DNA of 64,000 bases from contig CAZCTC010000030.1 of the NCBI GenBank assembly GCA_964501335.1, positions 23,872 through 87,871 on the forward strand. Reading direction: 5' to 3'. The notes under the pieces were generated by a model. It was not told the DNA's origin. It saw only the letters and a program-made list of their open reading frames with translations, and made no database searches. The stretch's first letter is position 1. The number at the start of each line of letters is the position of its first letter. Positions 24,876 through 32,787 of the stretch are shown here, piece by piece. The position numbers and the translations under genes are program-made. The DNA comes from CAZCTC01 sp964501335 (GTDB lineage: Bacteria; Chloroflexota; Anaerolineae; B4-G1; SLSP01).

Positions 24876-24949
24876 TAAAACCGATAAAAAATAACAGGTC
24901 TCAATTCTGACTTTGCTTTCCCAGCCAATCACACAATTTAGACAACAGG

Positions 24950-24980
24950 AACCCGCCGGATTTTCAATCCGGCGGGTTTT
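24950..24980 (+). terminator. Terminator after cargo gene
   Basis: AACCCGCCGGATT and AATCCGGCGGGTT form a perfect stem with a TTC loop and a T-rich tail. It ends the cargo transcript just before regulatory copy 2. Confidence 0.85.
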
Positions 24981-24988
24981 CAATTTAT

Positions 24989-25063
24989 ATAGTTATGACG
25001 TTCGTCTCATAGCTATTATACCTAAAATTAGGTATAATAGAAACGTAGACTGAAAATTAAGAA
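24989..25063 (+). promoter_or_regulatory. Duplicated early promoter/operator, copy 2
   Basis: Near-repeat of 20903-20977 at the same 75-bp length. It has TATAAT (25033-25038) partly inside a perfect 7-2-7 dyad (TACCTAAAATTAGGTA, 25019-25034) and an upstream dyad TATGA...TCATA (TATGACGTTCGTCTCATA). It drives the second small-gene operon, so one regulator probably controls both. Confidence 0.75.
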
Positions 25064-25081
25064 ACGAGAGGAGCCCTTAAA

Positions 25082-25435
25082 ATGTCAGATTTTGAATGCC
25101 CAGCCTGCGGAAAGAAACTCAGCCAGAAAACAGTAAATACGCCCTACAACGGAAACATCTTCGCATGGCAATGCCCGAAGTGCCAGTGCGTAATCGCAGA
25201 AGACATCACGCTGGGAAGCTCCTTCTCCCTGGTAGACAACACGATGACCGAAGACGAAGAAGCCTTCGCCCGCGCCATCCCCTACGACCTGACCTGCCTG
25301 AGCAGCCGCGGAATCTCCGACGGCACGGGTTCTTCGACCCGATCACCCGCAAAATCACGCAGGTCGGCTAAACAAACCAGCGCCGCCGGTCAGCCGGCCG
25401 GCGGCGCCCATCACAACAAAAGGAGACCAACATGA
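25082..25435 (+). CDS. Zn-ribbon small phage protein, apparently frameshifted
   Basis: The N-terminal ~85 residues are real-looking: CPACG and CPKCQC form a four-Cys zinc ribbon. Near 25328-25332 coding quality moves to the -1 frame, which continues as FFDPITRKITQVG and stops at 25371. The original frame runs on as Ser/Arg-rich junk to 25435 through a hairpin identical in type to those that follow stops elsewhere in these operons. A single missing T in GGTTTCTTC explains everything. Either a mutation or a sequence error; no canonical slippery site is present. Confidence 0.6.
   Translation: MSDFECPACGKKLSQKTVNTPYNGNIFAWQCPKCQCVIAEDITLGSSFSLVDNTMTEDEEAFARAIPYDLTCLSSRGISDGTGSSTRSPAKSRRSAKQTSAAGQPAGGAHHNKRRPT
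25380..25407 (+). repeat. Intercistronic hairpin 5
   Basis: GCGCCGCCGG pairs with CCGGCGGCGC. It lies just after the stop at 25371 of the shifted frame, matching the gene-stop-hairpin-gene pattern of the first operon. Confidence 0.75.
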
Positions 25436-25656
25436 AAACCATACCGACCAAAAACGAATACTGGATGAAGCTGCTACCCCCGCATGTCCTGGCCCGCGTC
25501 ATCATCGAGATCGATGAAGCGAACCACGAACAAGACGAGGAAATCTACGACGTAGTTCTTGAAGGGCAATCAGTGCTCATCCTGACATGCGGTCAGGATC
25601 TGGCCCACGACCTGCTCACAAAGGCCTTCCTGGATCGCAACCGGCAGGTGGTATAA
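25432..25656 (+). CDS. Small acidic phage protein
   Basis: A 74-residue protein (HVLARVIIEIDEANHEQDEE, QSVLILTCGQDLAHDLLTK) with AAAGGAGACC before the ATG. It looks like a small alpha/beta protein. Its TAA overlaps the next ATG by one base. Not recognised; it belongs to the second small-gene operon. Confidence 0.75.
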   Translation: MKTIPTKNEYWMKLLPPHVLARVIIEIDEANHEQDEEIYDVVLEGQSVLILTCGQDLAHDLLTKAFLDRNRQVV

Positions 25657-25850
25657 TGAGCGCCGCATGGATGAGCCGGCTCAGCAACGCAGCGCTCGCC
25701 CAGATGGTCGCCGCCCTCAATCTGGCCGGCGACCCCGAAGACCAAGACGACGAAGAGATCCGGGCCAGCGCCCGGATCGTCCTCGACGACCGGATCGGCC
25801 AGGAAGACGCCGCCCGAGAGATAGAAGAAGCTTACAGAAGGATGGTGTGA
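25656..25850 (+). CDS. Small acidic phage protein
   Basis: A 64-residue protein with acidic stretch (DPEDQDDEEIRASARIVLDD) and helical ends. The start is fixed by the TAATG overlap with the upstream gene. A longer version from 25587 would run inside the previous gene and is unlikely. No function recognised. Confidence 0.7.
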   Translation: MSAAWMSRLSNAALAQMVAALNLAGDPEDQDDEEIRASARIVLDDRIGQEDAAREIEEAYRRMV

Positions 25851-25852
25851 AA

Positions 25853-26206
25853 ATGCCCCGAGCAGGATACTACAGCCTTCCGATCAACGCAGGAAATCAA
25901 GCCCCCCTAAAGGCCATCTGCGCCGCGCACGGCTGGCCGGCCAACTCTACCGGCTACACCGCAGCCTTCCGCCTCGCCCTGGCCTCCGCCCTGGGCGAGA
26001 TCGACCCGGAGATCCGCCCCCAGCCGGAGCGCTCCGAAGTCGGCGAGGATTGGGTGATTTTAAAAATCGACGACCCCACCATCCGCCGGCGGCTCGACGC
26101 CCTGGTGACAAGACTGCATCTGGAGCCCGGCACCCGGGCCGACCGGGAAGCGCTTCAATTCGCCATCCTTCTCCTGAACTACGCCATGCTCCCCCCGCAG
26201 GAATAA
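25853..26206 (+). CDS. Small phage protein, last gene of second operon
   Basis: A 117-residue protein starting MPRAGYYSLPINAGNQAPLKAI. The C-terminal half (ILKIDDPTIRRRLDALVTRL, ADREALQFAILLLNYAML) resembles a ribbon-helix-helix or helical regulator in its spacing, but I cannot assign it. The ATG 25853 follows the previous stop by two bases. A bidirectional terminator follows. Confidence 0.7.
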   Translation: MPRAGYYSLPINAGNQAPLKAICAAHGWPANSTGYTAAFRLALASALGEIDPEIRPQPERSEVGEDWVILKIDDPTIRRRLDALVTRLHLEPGTRADREALQFAILLLNYAMLPPQE

Positions 26207-26210
26207 AAAG

Positions 26211-26240
26211 ACGGGCCCGGATCGCCTCCGGGCCCGTTTT
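26211..26240. terminator. Bidirectional terminator between convergent operons
   Basis: ACGGGCCCGG and CCGGGCCCGT enclose a 7-nt loop, with TTTT on the plus side and TCTTTTT on the minus side. It separates the plus-strand small genes from the minus-strand packaging operon. Confidence 0.85.
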
Positions 26241-26242
26241 CT

Positions 26243-26262
26243 ATCTGCAAACGTTTGCAGAT
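26243..26262. repeat. 20-bp palindrome, copy 3
   Basis: Identical to the other copies; here the dyad extends two bases further on each side (26241-26264). It lies between two convergent operons. Confidence 0.9.
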
Positions 26263-26282
26263 AGTTGCGATCCGACAGAAAC

Positions 26283-26540
26283 CTATCCCGCCGCTGTTGC
26301 ATCCCCGTCCAACACTTGTTGCATCCCGTCAGCCCGGCACTCCTCGCGCGGCCGCTCCAACGCGCCCGACAGCATCACCGACCAGCTCGATACCCCCGCA
26401 GCGCCCCCGCCAGTCTTGACCAACTGGATCAAAAACACGCCCTCGGGGAGAGAAAAAATCCGATTTAAAAAGCTTGCCATCGCCCGCGGGAGAGTCACCA
26501 TTGCCGTCTGTCCCCCTCCAGGTTTTAAAGCCATACCCAC
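26283..26540 (-). CDS. Small phage protein after portal gene
   Basis: An 85-residue protein (ALKPGGGQTAMVTLPRAMASFL, GVFLIQLVKTGGGAAGVSSW) whose ATG overlaps the portal/minor-head stop by 16 bp and has GGAGGGCGG upstream. Last gene of the packaging operon. Not recognised. Confidence 0.65.
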   Translation of the reverse strand: MGMALKPGGGQTAMVTLPRAMASFLNRIFSLPEGVFLIQLVKTGGGAAGVSSWSVMLSGALERPREECRADGMQQVLDGDATAAG

Positions 26541-28723
26541 CGCCCTCCTTCGTACTTTTGGAGATCACACCGGCAATTGCCGTCGCATGGGGTTCCATGT
26601 CCCGGCAACGTCCCCTGGGTAAAAGCAATCATCTGATTCCAGGAAGCGTATTCCCGCGCGTAACGCGGGCATTCCGAACAATGCTTCGCTAAATTGTCCA
26701 TCACCCAGCGAACCGGCACCGTCGCCCGCTCCACCGGCGTCATCCGCTGGCCGGCCCCGGCCCAGATAGAATGCCACACATGCCCCGCATACAGCCCTCC
26801 GCGCGCGTAGCTGTTGGTAGCCTCTTTGACCGCTGCAATGAACTCCGCGCCGGCCTCCTGCCGCCGGCCGGCCTTCAAAAGGAGCAGAATCGCCGCAATA
26901 CGCCCCTCCAGCGTTCCCGCAATGTCCCCGAATAGAGTGCCGCCCCCATCCGGATTGACGCGCCGGATTCTATCCGGCCCATCATATCCAATATAGGAGT
27001 CGGCCATATCCGTCTCTCGGCTCAGCGCTGCGTTCTCCTCGGACCCGCCCGCCGGCTTCCCAAAAGCCAGCCAGAAGGCCGCCGCGATGTCGATGACCGA
27101 ACGCTCCCGAAAAAGGAGCATCCCCACCAGCGTCCAATCGTCGATCTTCGATCGAAGATCCGCCTCGGTCGTCTCTGGCCCCAGGCCAGCGATGGCGTCC
27201 GCCGCGTCCCCGGCCCAGTTTTCCAGGTTGGCCCGCTGCGTCTGGGCATTGGCGTCTGCCGCCGCCGTGTATCGTTGCTGGCGCTCCGCAGCCGGCACCA
27301 CCGCAAAGGTCTCAGTGCCGCCGAGCATGGCTTCTTGGGCATCCTCTTCTGGCTCGACCTCTTCGCCAGCGGCCGGATCTTCTCCGTCCCTCTCACCGTC
27401 CTCCTCGCCGCCCTGGGGCGGGTCCTTTTCCTCTGCTTCCCCGTCTTTCCCGTCAGATAGGGCCGGCTTCCCGGTACCCGGCCGGCCGGCCGGCTTCGGC
27501 TCGTCGTCCTCTACCCCCTCAGCCACCTCAGTGGGCATGCCGGGAATCAAAGAACGCAGGAAGACTTCCGCGTCCCGATCAGGAGTGAAAGCCCCGGCCC
27601 CCGACAGGGACCCGATAAATTGCCCGATCGCCCCCAGATCCAGCGCCCTGGGCGAAGAGCAGGTAAGCACCGGCATCCCGGTCACCCCCCGCATCGAATT
27701 CCAGCGCATCAGGTAAGGGATCGCCTTCCGATTGAAGACCGACATGATCGAGTTGAGATAGGCCTCGATTGCCAGCCAATAAGCCTCCATCAGAGTGCCG
27801 GCGAGGGATTGCGTCCCCGTTTCGCGGAGCCCCACCAGCATAAACTGCGCCAAAATCGACCGGGCCATCTCCAGATCTTTGCGCATGATGGTCGCCCCCA
27901 AGGTGTCGTCCACCGTCCCCTGCGGACCGCCCAGGTCAATGCTCCACCCAGATGGAAGGTGGGCGCCCATAACCTCATCGTTGTAAATCTGTTCTACCAA
28001 ATCCTTCGCTTTCTGCTCGTCGGATTTCTGACCTTCTTCCTCAATTGTCGTCGCGCCGTTCGGCAGCGTGACAACCGGGAAGCCGGCCCACCGACGATAC
28101 AATCCCATCCCCTCAATCTGCTCCAGCCGCCTCTTGAATTGATACGCCCGCGCCGCCGCCCGATAAATCGAAAGCCCCTCCGGGATATTCCCATCCCGAC
28201 AAGTTCGGAAATGCAAACTGCGCTCGACCGGGATGATGGCATTGGAGCCCTTGAGCGTGTATTGCTCCATTGCAGTGAGCTTTCCGGTCTCGTCATCGAT
28301 CACCCACTGATACCATGAATGCTGCGGACGAAAGGCAATCTCCCCAAAGCCTACCGTCCCATCCGACCGTCTGCGCATGACCATCTCAAACCACGCCCAC
28401 CCGTAAGTGAACATGGTGCAGATGTCATCTAACAGGTCAGGAAACGACATGTCAGGCATCGTCGAAAGGCAATCCCACACAAACTCAGCCGCCGTCTGGT
28501 CTCCCCGCGTCTTTCTGCCCCCAGGAACGACGCGCCACTGCACCTTCAAGATGGGCAGCGTCAGAATTTGATGCATGGCGATTCCCGTGGGATCTGTGTG
28601 CCGAATTTCGTCATACACCCGGGCCCCAGCCGGCCAGCGGAAGCGCGGGTCTGGATCGATATAAAGCAGCCGGCCCCACTGAGACAGACCAGAGGACCCT
28701 AATTCCTTAAATTTTCCTGGCAT
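26525..28723 (-). CDS. Portal protein fused to minor head protein
   Basis: The 732-residue chain has residues ~1-450 similar to Mu gp29-like (DUF935) portals (MHQILTLPILKVQWRVVPGG, LLDDICTMFTYGWAWFEMV, RTCRDGNIPEGLSIYRAA). An acidic Glu/Asp/Gly/Pro-rich linker follows at ~450-520. The C-terminal part ends with HCSECPRYA ... GTPCDGNCRCDL, the Cys/His signature of Mu gpF/SPP1 gp7-type minor head proteins. Normally these are two genes. The portal forms the DNA channel. ATG 28723 with AAGGAG is chosen; upstream sequence in frame belongs to the terminase gene. Confidence 0.85.
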   Translation of the reverse strand: MPGKFKELGSSGLSQWGRLLYIDPDPRFRWPAGARVYDEIRHTDPTGIAMHQILTLPILKVQWRVVPGGRKTRGDQTAAEFVWDCLSTMPDMSFPDLLDDICTMFTYGWAWFEMVMRRRSDGTVGFGEIAFRPQHSWYQWVIDDETGKLTAMEQYTLKGSNAIIPVERSLHFRTCRDGNIPEGLSIYRAAARAYQFKRRLEQIEGMGLYRRWAGFPVVTLPNGATTIEEEGQKSDEQKAKDLVEQIYNDEVMGAHLPSGWSIDLGGPQGTVDDTLGATIMRKDLEMARSILAQFMLVGLRETGTQSLAGTLMEAYWLAIEAYLNSIMSVFNRKAIPYLMRWNSMRGVTGMPVLTCSSPRALDLGAIGQFIGSLSGAGAFTPDRDAEVFLRSLIPGMPTEVAEGVEDDEPKPAGRPGTGKPALSDGKDGEAEEKDPPQGGEEDGERDGEDPAAGEEVEPEEDAQEAMLGGTETFAVVPAAERQQRYTAAADANAQTQRANLENWAGDAADAIAGLGPETTEADLRSKIDDWTLVGMLLFRERSVIDIAAAFWLAFGKPAGGSEENAALSRETDMADSYIGYDGPDRIRRVNPDGGGTLFGDIAGTLEGRIAAILLLLKAGRRQEAGAEFIAAVKEATNSYARGGLYAGHVWHSIWAGAGQRMTPVERATVPVRWVMDNLAKHCSECPRYAREYASWNQMIAFTQGTLPGHGTPCDGNCRCDLQKYEGGRWVWL

Positions 28724-28733
28724 ATGATTCTCC

Positions 28734-30431
28734 TTAATTCCATTCGCTTCCGCCAGGCTTCCGAACACCGGCCTGGTCGGGCAACGGAGCCGGCCTGGGC
28801 ATTGCCAGCGCCGCCTCACAGTAAACTTCCGCCAGAGCAAAGTGGTCGGCCTTCGAGCCTTCGGTATAGCGGGCGACCATCTTCCCATCCGCGGCCTTTT
28901 CCAACACCCGCATCGGCGCTTTCATCTGCTCGTAATAATCCGGTACATCCCGAATGTTCAACGGCAGGACCCGATGCCCGTCCATCAATTCGGCGTACAT
29001 CTGGTCGAAAGCCCGCGTGCGATCAATCGTCACCGTCCCCTCCTCTTGATTGGGAACGGCCATCTCCGCCTTTTTCTCACTGGCCGTCGATCCGAAGAAT
29101 GCCAGCCAGACTAGCCCCCTGGGGAATTGCGCCTGCAGCTCGCGATCTTTCCGGGTTTCCGGCAATCCATCGATGACCAACGTCTTCACATTGAACCGCC
29201 GCAGCTGGCCGGCCAGCTCTTCGAACGATTGCACCGCACCGGCCCACCGAAGGGGAGCGACCTCGCTGCCTCTGGGCAACGCCCGGATCACGATGTGGAG
29301 CAAACTTCCCACATCGCAGCCAGCCACCGTCGCCTCACGCCCCACCGGTCCCAGGGCATACTCCCGCCGCACCGAATCCAGCAACGCATCATCAATCCGA
29401 CTGCCCCTGGGAGTGTAGACTTCCCCCAGATCCTGGTTGAAACACTCCCGGCGCTTGGTCTCGTCGATGACTTGCAACCCCCGCACCACATCAATGAGCT
29501 GGGTGACCGGGCTGAAAAACTTCGTCAGGTGATAACCGACAATATCTCGCCCAGGGAAACGAGGCACCCATCGCCCCGCCGCTGTCCGATCCAGCTCGGC
29601 CCCGCAACGCCGGCACGCCACAAAAGCGCGCCCTTCTTTCATCCCATGCCACGCCGCTGGCCGCTCCAGAGCATCCCACTCGATCACCACACCCTGGATG
29701 GTCATTACCTGCAGCTCGCCGCACCGCGGGCAGGGAACGAACCACTCCCGCTGATCGGAAAGCTTCCACCGTTCATCGATTCCCATGTCGGCATAGGTTG
29801 GCGTTGATATATCCAGCTCTTCGGCGAACTTACTATGCCCGAGCCGCTTCAGCGCGATGGCCGGCGCTCGCTGGTCCATCTCGTCCAGCTCATCAAAGAC
29901 CAACAAGTCCACCGCCACCGACTTCAACCCCGGCGCGCGCCCGTCCGGCGAGACCTGCCCACCGCGCAGATAGAGAAACCGGTTGCGAATCCTCTTCAAG
30001 GTGACCCGATCCGCCCCCCGCCTTCTTTTTTCGCTCCCATCGCCAGGGCCATCCCCAACGATGGAGCCGAGATAGGGAGAAGCCTCCAACGCCCCGCCCA
30101 ACCGCTCGGTAGAAAAATCCGTGATGTGCCGATCCGTAGGGAAGAGGTACATCACGGTCTCTTGCCGCACGTCCGCTGCATGCAAAGCGCGCGAAACCGC
30201 ATATTCAGACGCGCCCATCTGGCTGGATTTGTAAAGCACCAGATGCCGCGCCTTTTCGCGGTACAGATCGACCAGATAGGGATGGGTCTGCAGATCGAAT
30301 AGACTGTCAGGCCGCAAATAGGACCGGTTGATAATCGTCCAGGTCAGGAGATCCATCTCGCCGCCGTTCGATCGGCGAGACTGCTCCGCCTGGATCTCCG
30401 CGTAGCGGATCAGATCCTCACGCCGGCCCAT
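28734..30431 (-). CDS. Terminase large subunit (GpA-like)
   Basis: The 565-residue DNA-packaging motor. The ATPase part has the atypical Walker A LYKSSQMGASE and Walker B LLVFDELDEMD, as in GpA-like terminases. A zinc-ribbon pair (CPRCG, CRRCG) lies in the middle, and a nuclease-like part follows (VAGCDVGSLLHIVI, LVIDGLPETRK). GTG 30443, ATG 30437 and ATG 30431 are all possible; AGGTGG spacing favours 30431. It overlaps the small subunit gene by 14 bp, so translation is coupled. Confidence 0.9.
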   Translation of the reverse strand: MGRREDLIRYAEIQAEQSRRSNGGEMDLLTWTIINRSYLRPDSLFDLQTHPYLVDLYREKARHLVLYKSSQMGASEYAVSRALHAADVRQETVMYLFPTDRHITDFSTERLGGALEASPYLGSIVGDGPGDGSEKRRRGADRVTLKRIRNRFLYLRGGQVSPDGRAPGLKSVAVDLLVFDELDEMDQRAPAIALKRLGHSKFAEELDISTPTYADMGIDERWKLSDQREWFVPCPRCGELQVMTIQGVVIEWDALERPAAWHGMKEGRAFVACRRCGAELDRTAAGRWVPRFPGRDIVGYHLTKFFSPVTQLIDVVRGLQVIDETKRRECFNQDLGEVYTPRGSRIDDALLDSVRREYALGPVGREATVAGCDVGSLLHIVIRALPRGSEVAPLRWAGAVQSFEELAGQLRRFNVKTLVIDGLPETRKDRELQAQFPRGLVWLAFFGSTASEKKAEMAVPNQEEGTVTIDRTRAFDQMYAELMDGHRVLPLNIRDVPDYYEQMKAPMRVLEKAADGKMVARYTEGSKADHFALAEVYCEAALAMPRPAPLPDQAGVRKPGGSEWN

Positions 30432-31062
30432 CGCCATCCCCACCTGGCTTCCCGAAGGCCAGCAGCAGATTGCGTTTCATTTGTTCCAGCTCTTCGTCGG
30501 TTCGTTTCTCTAGGTCGTTGCGCTGCCCCGGAGCCACCGATAGATCGACCGCCAACTTCTCTTCGCCCAGTTCGCGCCGCATTTCCTCTGTAACCATTTT
30601 GATCCCGGCTGTGATCTCCGCCCATGTCGCCGCAGCCGGATCGATCTGCTGCAACGCCTGAAGAAGCTTCGATCGGTAAGCTGTCAGGGTTTTGATCCGC
30701 AGATCTTTCTCCTTGATCTGCAGATCGATGAAAGCATCCAGAATCTTCTCCTGCAGGAGCAGATCAAAAGCCTGGGACCGCTCCACCCACAAGAAGTTCT
30801 TAGACCACGACGACAGCGTGCTCCAGCTATCGGTCGGAGCAGTCTGGCCCAACCGGAGCCGATCCTGATAGGACGCCAACAGAATGCGCAGCGACCGCCG
30901 GCGAGTTTTCCGCAGGGAGCCAGGCTTTAACCCCTCGGTTCCCTCCGGGTACGCCATCATGGCGTAATCCCGCAGGGCCGAATTGGCGAGCACCGACTCG
31001 CCATGACACAAGGCGATCGGATCGGCCTGCTCCTGGTCCCACAGGAACTTTTTCCGGCTCAT
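30418..31062 (-). CDS. Terminase small subunit (putative)
   Basis: A 214-residue, highly charged helical protein directly upstream of the large terminase. A Lys/Arg-rich segment (RKTRRRSLRILLASYQDRLRL) may bind DNA, and the C-terminal half is coiled-coil-like (LIQ-KDLRIKTLTAYRSKLLQA type heptads). Its ATG overlaps the upstream TGA. Role inferred from position and composition; no HTH is obvious. Confidence 0.6.
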   Translation of the reverse strand: MSRKKFLWDQEQADPIALCHGESVLANSALRDYAMMAYPEGTEGLKPGSLRKTRRRSLRILLASYQDRLRLGQTAPTDSWSTLSSWSKNFLWVERSQAFDLLLQEKILDAFIDLQIKEKDLRIKTLTAYRSKLLQALQQIDPAAATWAEITAGIKMVTEEMRRELGEEKLAVDLSVAPGQRNDLEKRTDEELEQMKRNLLLAFGKPGGDGDGPA

Positions 31063-31790
31063 TTTCTCTTCGCCCCGCCCCGGCGCTTCTCCAGGAGATA
31101 CCCAATGCGGGCAGCCGCCGAGCACATCATGCGGCCCCGATACTGTTGTCCGGTCTCGGGATCATCCAGGTCACAGTTGTCGCCGCAGATGAACCCGACC
31201 ACGTTCTCGCCGTCCAGGACAGGGACCACCATCATGGTTACCACGCCCTGTTCGCCTAACATCCCTTTCGAGATACTGTCTGGGCTCGTGGGAACGTCGT
31301 ACCAGATAATGAGCCGATCGCATCCGGGCCGGCAGTCGCATAACAAACGCGACGCCCCTGCAGGAAGCTCTTCTTCCCACAGGGGCGCTAAAAGATCGAT
31401 CATCACGCTGATCGGGATATTTTGCATATCCCGCGCATGGTACGAAACCCCTGGCCGGCACACCTCGTGCGTCCGACTCAGCTTCCACACGGGGTTCCTG
31501 GCGCTGAAGAAATTCCCATTGTGGAATTGCGTCAGATGCACCCGATCGAAACCGGCTCTGACCCGGATCTCGACCAGCACGCTATAGATGCTCCGGTCAA
31601 GCTCGACATCTCTGGCGGTAAACACATGATCCCCGCCAAAAAGCCGATCAAACGCCCTTTGCAAATCCCCCTGGAGACGCTCCCGCAGGAGCGCCACCAG
31701 GGCGATGATCGCAAACGCCAATATTAATCCGACAGTCTGAAAAATCCCCTCAACTGCGGATTGCGCCATTCTCACCGCCCGATCCAACAT
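31059..31790 (-). CDS. Membrane-anchored GAF-like phage protein
   Basis: A 243-residue protein. One N-terminal membrane helix (VGLILAFAIIALVALL) is followed by a cytosolic GAF-like domain: VHLTQFHNGNFFSARNPVWKLSRTHE holds an FHNG motif, then LLCDCRPGCDRL with four Cys, and a C-terminal GFICGDNCDL. ATG 31790 is chosen for spacing to AGGGA; ATG 31799 is an alternative. The gene starts inside the preceding membrane-protein gene. A sensor-like or lysis-timing role is only a guess. Confidence 0.6.
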   Translation of the reverse strand: MLDRAVRMAQSAVEGIFQTVGLILAFAIIALVALLRERLQGDLQRAFDRLFGGDHVFTARDVELDRSIYSVLVEIRVRAGFDRVHLTQFHNGNFFSARNPVWKLSRTHEVCRPGVSYHARDMQNIPISVMIDLLAPLWEEELPAGASRLLCDCRPGCDRLIIWYDVPTSPDSISKGMLGEQGVVTMMVVPVLDGENVVGFICGDNCDLDDPETGQQYRGRMMCSAAARIGYLLEKRRGGAKRK

Positions 31791-32304
31791 CTTTGACATC
31801 TCCCTGGGGACCCGGTCCGCTGACCAGAAATCCAGCCACCGCTGCGGCCCCCGCCTCGCTTTTTTCTTTCTGTTCCTGGAGATAAGCCTGAACCGGCTTA
31901 ATCCCCAGAAAATAGATCCCCTGGGATGTCGCCCAGACCATCAGTCCCTTGACCAAACGCTGCCAGTGGGGTTCCAAAGCAGAGATGACATCGGGAGGAA
32001 CATACTGCAGGAGCAGACCGGCCGCAAAGGGGAGAACTACCACCAATCCAAACACTACCCACCCTTTAACCTGGGGAGCAAGGTCCTGGAACCACTTACT
32101 CTTCTCGCCCAGGAAAACGACGATGAGAGCAGCCAGGGCCACATCGGCAATCCCCTGGATCACAGACTGAAGGGATGGAATCTGAACCCCTCCATCCCCG
32201 CCCTGACCCAGGCCGGCGGCCGCCGCAGGAGCAGCGAAGATCAGCGCAGCCAGAACGGCCAACGCTACCGAAAACCGAACTTTGGAAAACAAATTGGTTA
32301 ACAT
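31750..32304 (-). CDS. Membrane protein, holin-like candidate
   Basis: A 184-residue protein with a signal-like N-terminus (FSVALAVLAALIFAAPAAAAG) and two or three membrane helices (ADVALAALIVVFLG, WVVFGLVVVLPFAAGLLLQYV, VKGLMVWATSQGIYFLG), then a Gly/Glu-rich cytosolic tail. Its position before terminase resembles holin genes in some phages, but no endolysin lies nearby. ATG 32304 has GTGGAGGATC in front. It overlaps the next gene by about 40-50 bp. Confidence 0.55.
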   Translation of the reverse strand: MLTNLFSKVRFSVALAVLAALIFAAPAAAAGLGQGGDGGVQIPSLQSVIQGIADVALAALIVVFLGEKSKWFQDLAPQVKGWVVFGLVVVLPFAAGLLLQYVPPDVISALEPHWQRLVKGLMVWATSQGIYFLGIKPVQAYLQEQKEKSEAGAAAVAGFLVSGPGPQGDVKDVGSGGENGAIRS

Positions 32305-32413
32305 ACGATCCTCCACTTGAATTTAAAATAGAAACCGGGACAGCTCGATTGCTCGAACTGCCCCGGGATCTTTGCTCCTGACAGGCGGTCAGAAAACCAA
32401 CTATAGGGTAGGA

Positions 32414-32638
32414 TTATTGTCTTGCAGCTTTACGGGTCCGCCGATTAAGCTGGAGAGACTCTTCCTTTACCACGTATGCATATTCTCCACCGCTAATCTC
32501 AATGATAATTTTACCGAAACCAGACCGGGCTATAATTTCACGCCCGACCATAAGGACTGTTTTGATCATCGCCTCCTCCGACATCGCTTCGTCGTTTACT
32601 GCAGGTTGGATTTTCGCCGGAGCAGCCACAGATGCCAT
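32414..32638 (-). CDS. Small phage protein, first gene of packaging operon
   Basis: A 74-residue protein (AMIKTVLMVGREIIARSGFG, KIIIEISGGEYAYVVKEESL). AAGGAGGGGG lies before ATG 32638. An upstream promoter is visible at 32677-32704. A small helix followed by a beta hairpin is suggested; function unknown. Confidence 0.7.
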   Translation of the reverse strand: MASVAAPAKIQPAVNDEAMSEEAMIKTVLMVGREIIARSGFGKIIIEISGGEYAYVVKEESLQLNRRTRKAARQ

Positions 32639-32676
32639 AACCCCCTCCTTAACTAATATTTTACCATCTAAAGGGA

Positions 32677-32704
32677 AATTTAACGCCATGGTCTATTCTG
32701 TCAA
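32677..32704 (-). promoter_or_regulatory. Promoter of packaging operon
   Basis: The minus strand has TTGACA (32704-32699), 16 bp, then TAAATT (32682-32677). It lies 40 bp upstream of ATG 32638 and just after the SSB terminator. Confidence 0.65.
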
Positions 32705-32747
32705 CATGAAGGCACTACAAATCGGTTACAATTCAGTAACAAATTAG

Positions 32748-32772
32748 AAAAAGGCCCGGATCGCTCCGGGCC
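32748..32772 (-). terminator. Terminator after ssb
   Basis: The minus strand reads GGCCCGGA, GCGA, TCCGGGCC and then five T, shortly after the ssb stop at 32788. It ends the long early/PRTRC operon. Confidence 0.85.
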
Positions 32773-32787
32773 CTGAGAAAATACCCC

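Noticed and set aside
25082..25435. Programmed frameshift in the Zn-ribbon gene
   Set aside because: GGGTTCT does not satisfy the X_XXY_YYZ rule; a one-base deletion is simpler.
20995..26206. CRISPR array suggested by regular hairpins in the small-gene operons
   Set aside because: Repeats are imperfect GCCGGC stems separated by whole genes of varying length; no spacers or cas genes.
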